The position numbers and the translations under genes were made by a program. Of a stretch of DNA of 64,000 nucleotides, positions 62,801-64,000 are shown one piece after another. This DNA is from Enoplolaimus lenunculus (taxonomy: Eukaryota > Nematoda > Enoplea > Enoplida > Thoracostomopsidae), in the NCBI GenBank assembly GCA_030248215.1, contig JASANG010000273.1, positions 444,001-508,000 of the forward strand, given 5' to 3'. Numbering within the stretch: the stretch's first letter is position 1; each line of letters starts with the position of its first letter. The notes under the pieces were generated by a model. It worked only from the letters and a program-made list of their open reading frames with translations. It ran no database searches and was not told where the DNA came from.

Positions 62801-64000
62801 ATATTCAAGGTCATCTGCAACACTACGTGCAAATTCACTGAGCGTATAACTCGAGTCCAGGGTGTGAACCCAGTCGCACAGTGACATTTCGCTTGATACT
62901 TGTGCTACCCCTCCTACCAATACTGATCGACCCGCTGTCGTTTCACATTGGAATTTAATGTGACTTCCACCACTGATACTACTACCTCCGACCCCACAAC
63001 GATCTGCGTACGAATTCGAAAGGCACGCGAGTACAGGAATTTGAGCAATTGTATTTAAATCAGCATCAAAATTAGAAAACAGCTGGACATAATCGTTTCG
63101 GCGGCGTATATATTTCGCATAGTCACGAGCGAATTTGTCACTACGTCGTTGATAGCTCTTGGATGAATCTTCTAGATTCGCTATTACAACCAACCAACTT
63201 TGATGCAACAAAAAATGATCGTCTACTATACGGGTGCAAGCTTCACTTTGACGCTCAGTCGCGTGTAAAACCTGAAACATCCATAGCAAACAAACATACA
63301 TACTAGAATTACAGGAAAGCATGAATTTGGTTTTGGCCATGTAGCTGAAACATACTAGTATCAGAAAACGTTGTTGTGAGGATGGCCTATAGAAACCCAC
63401 AATTCATAAACACATCTAGTGATCCAGATTTGGAACAACTACCATATGGACTAAGCCCTTATACGTAGTTGACATTTTGCAATATAATACCAACCTAACA
63501 ATAACATCGTACCTTTTGAGCTAGTGTAAACACATGGTCCACGGCTTCGAATGAGACCTGATTCTCCGCGATTTGTTTTAGCTCAATCGTAAACGTCCTT
63601 GGTTCTATCGAATTAGCCAGCAAACTAACCACACCCATGCCAGCCGGAGTTTGAAAACCAACGGCACTGCTTGTTGATGCAGCATAAGATGTTGTAGTGC
63701 TTGAAGTAACAAGTGTCGAACCAGCTGTAGGGGGTGTATTATTTGCATCAGCAGCGGTACCGTGTGGTGGTGATGCATAGGAAATCAAAAATATCGGATT
63801 ACTATCGGAACCTGCGCTATATGTGGATAGTTTTGTAGCATTTTCTAGCATTTCGCCACCGCTGATTAGCAAATGCTGATGAGCAGACTGAATACCAGTG
63901 ACTTTTGCTATTTCTTCTTTCAAACCAGCGACTGCGCATTTTCTAAGGCTCAAATCAAACATTAACATTTGACCACAGTCCACGAAAAATACGTGTAACA
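53867..64000 (-). CDS. RB1CC1/FIP200, ULK1-complex autophagy scaffold (nine exons)
   Basis: Scaffold of the ULK1-ATG13-ATG101 autophagy initiation complex. Exons on the minus strand: 64000-63513, 63271-62267, 62165-61162, 60056-58979, 58414-58241, 56786-56703, 56298-55601, 55408-55056 and 54402-53867. All phases agree, giving about 1806 residues (human 1594). Residues 1-75 are the ubiquitin-like domain (LSTYSAGSDSNPIFL). Exon 2 gives the N-terminal helical domain (WLVVIANLEDSSKSYQR); exon 3 opens IYIAAVGEVVRRKSF, like human CLAVVEVVRRKMF. Then come Ser/Pro-rich linkers, coiled coils (exons 4-7) and a polyQ run in exon 8. The C-terminal Claw spans exons 8-9: VIVDRIREGDNVLAM, then NRFNVPVGTKFYLFDLEYVRW. 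About 110 extra residues follow the Claw, ending in acidic VDVEE. Intron 6 uses a GC donor. The frame is open to the window edge, where only the A of a probable ATG is missing. Confidence 0.93.
54717..54917. mobile_element. hAT-like MITE in RB1CC1 intron 8
   Basis: 201 bp from CAGGTTCCGGTTCCGG to the inverted end CAGGGTTCGACCGAAAACCG. It lies between the two exons that encode the Claw domain. Ends match the CCGG family; an 8-bp target-site duplication is not clear. Confidence 0.5.
55171..55200 (-). repeat. CAA/CAG repeat coding polyglutamine
   Basis: A GTT run on the plus strand within RB1CC1 exon 8 encodes a run of about ten Gln, continued as LQQLQ on one side. It lies in the linker before the Claw domain. 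Confidence 0.8.
56969..58072. mobile_element. TTGAGCGAA-end repeat element in RB1CC1 intron 5 (long copy)
   Basis: About 1.1 kb. The left side has TATTTATTGAGCGAAACG and a TCCGTCCG microsatellite. The right side ends in GTTCGCTCAATACATG followed by GTCCCACTACGACTGGT. Between them are about five tandem units of alternating length (roughly 174 and 147 bp), each with GGGTGCGAGGAATCTGA, CAAAACCGATAATTG and TTAGGACTTTTTA. No coding capacity. Family unknown. Confidence 0.7.
60741..60788. repeat. A/C tract inside the short repeat copy
   Basis: Almost only A and C in homopolymer runs where the sister copy has ordinary mixed sequence. Likely a consensus error. Confidence 0.55.
60946..60981. repeat. 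Second A/C tract inside the short repeat copy
   Basis: Reads CACCTCCCCCCCAAAACAAA and similar. At the same place the sister copy (inverted) has CACCTTTCTAACAAAATAT. The change looks like T replaced by C together with homopolymer errors. Confidence 0.55.

Overview
This window is AT-rich nuclear DNA from an invertebrate animal. The evidence is spliced genes with GT-AG introns, four genes recognisable by homology with animal families (calumenin/reticulocalbin, ARMC7, mitochondrial bL35m/MRPL35 and RB1CC1/FIP200), a broken LINE, tRNA-derived SINE-like sequences and many short non-autonomous DNA transposons (MITEs). I could not place the organism in a phylum from the sequence alone. All homology calls come from remembered family sequences, not from a database search. 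Some reading frames begin at non-ATG codons, so I set starts from domain and splice evidence.

Layout. 0.4-4.4 kb, minus strand: two exons of an unrecognised, largely disordered protein with a very long Asn-rich tract. About 4.5-27.8 kb: a gene-poor stretch filled with at least six MITE or fold-back families, a minisatellite, low-complexity tracts and one possible terminal exon at 25.9-26.1 kb. 27.8-30.3 kb, minus: a complete five-exon calumenin/reticulocalbin gene. 32.5-34.8 kb, plus: a six-exon ARMC7 gene whose first exon has a frame problem at an A run. 35.6-36.4 kb: a hAT-like element with a second hAT-like element nested inside it. 36.9-38.8 kb, plus: MRPL35, with a probable three-codon first exon. 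38.9-53.8 kb: more MITEs, tandem duplications and a 5'-truncated LINE at 42.4-44.2 kb. 53.9-64.0 kb, minus: essentially the whole RB1CC1/FIP200 autophagy scaffold in nine exons. Its start codon appears to straddle the right edge of the window.

The four recognised genes belong to separate housekeeping processes: ER/secretory calcium binding, a small armadillo protein, the mitochondrial ribosome and autophagy initiation. They do not form a pathway or operon. ARMC7 and calumenin are divergent, with about 2.1 kb between their starts. MRPL35 follows ARMC7 on the same strand.

The points most worth a second look are: an inverted pair of related repeat elements flanking two coiled-coil exons of RB1CC1; a GC-AG intron and a 110-residue tail after the Claw domain in the same gene; a duplicated splice-donor region in calumenin; the nested hAT-like insertion with both target-site duplications visible; and A/C-only tracts that look like consensus errors rather than biology. 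I found no CRISPR array, virus-like element, bacterial insert or clearly new multi-gene system.
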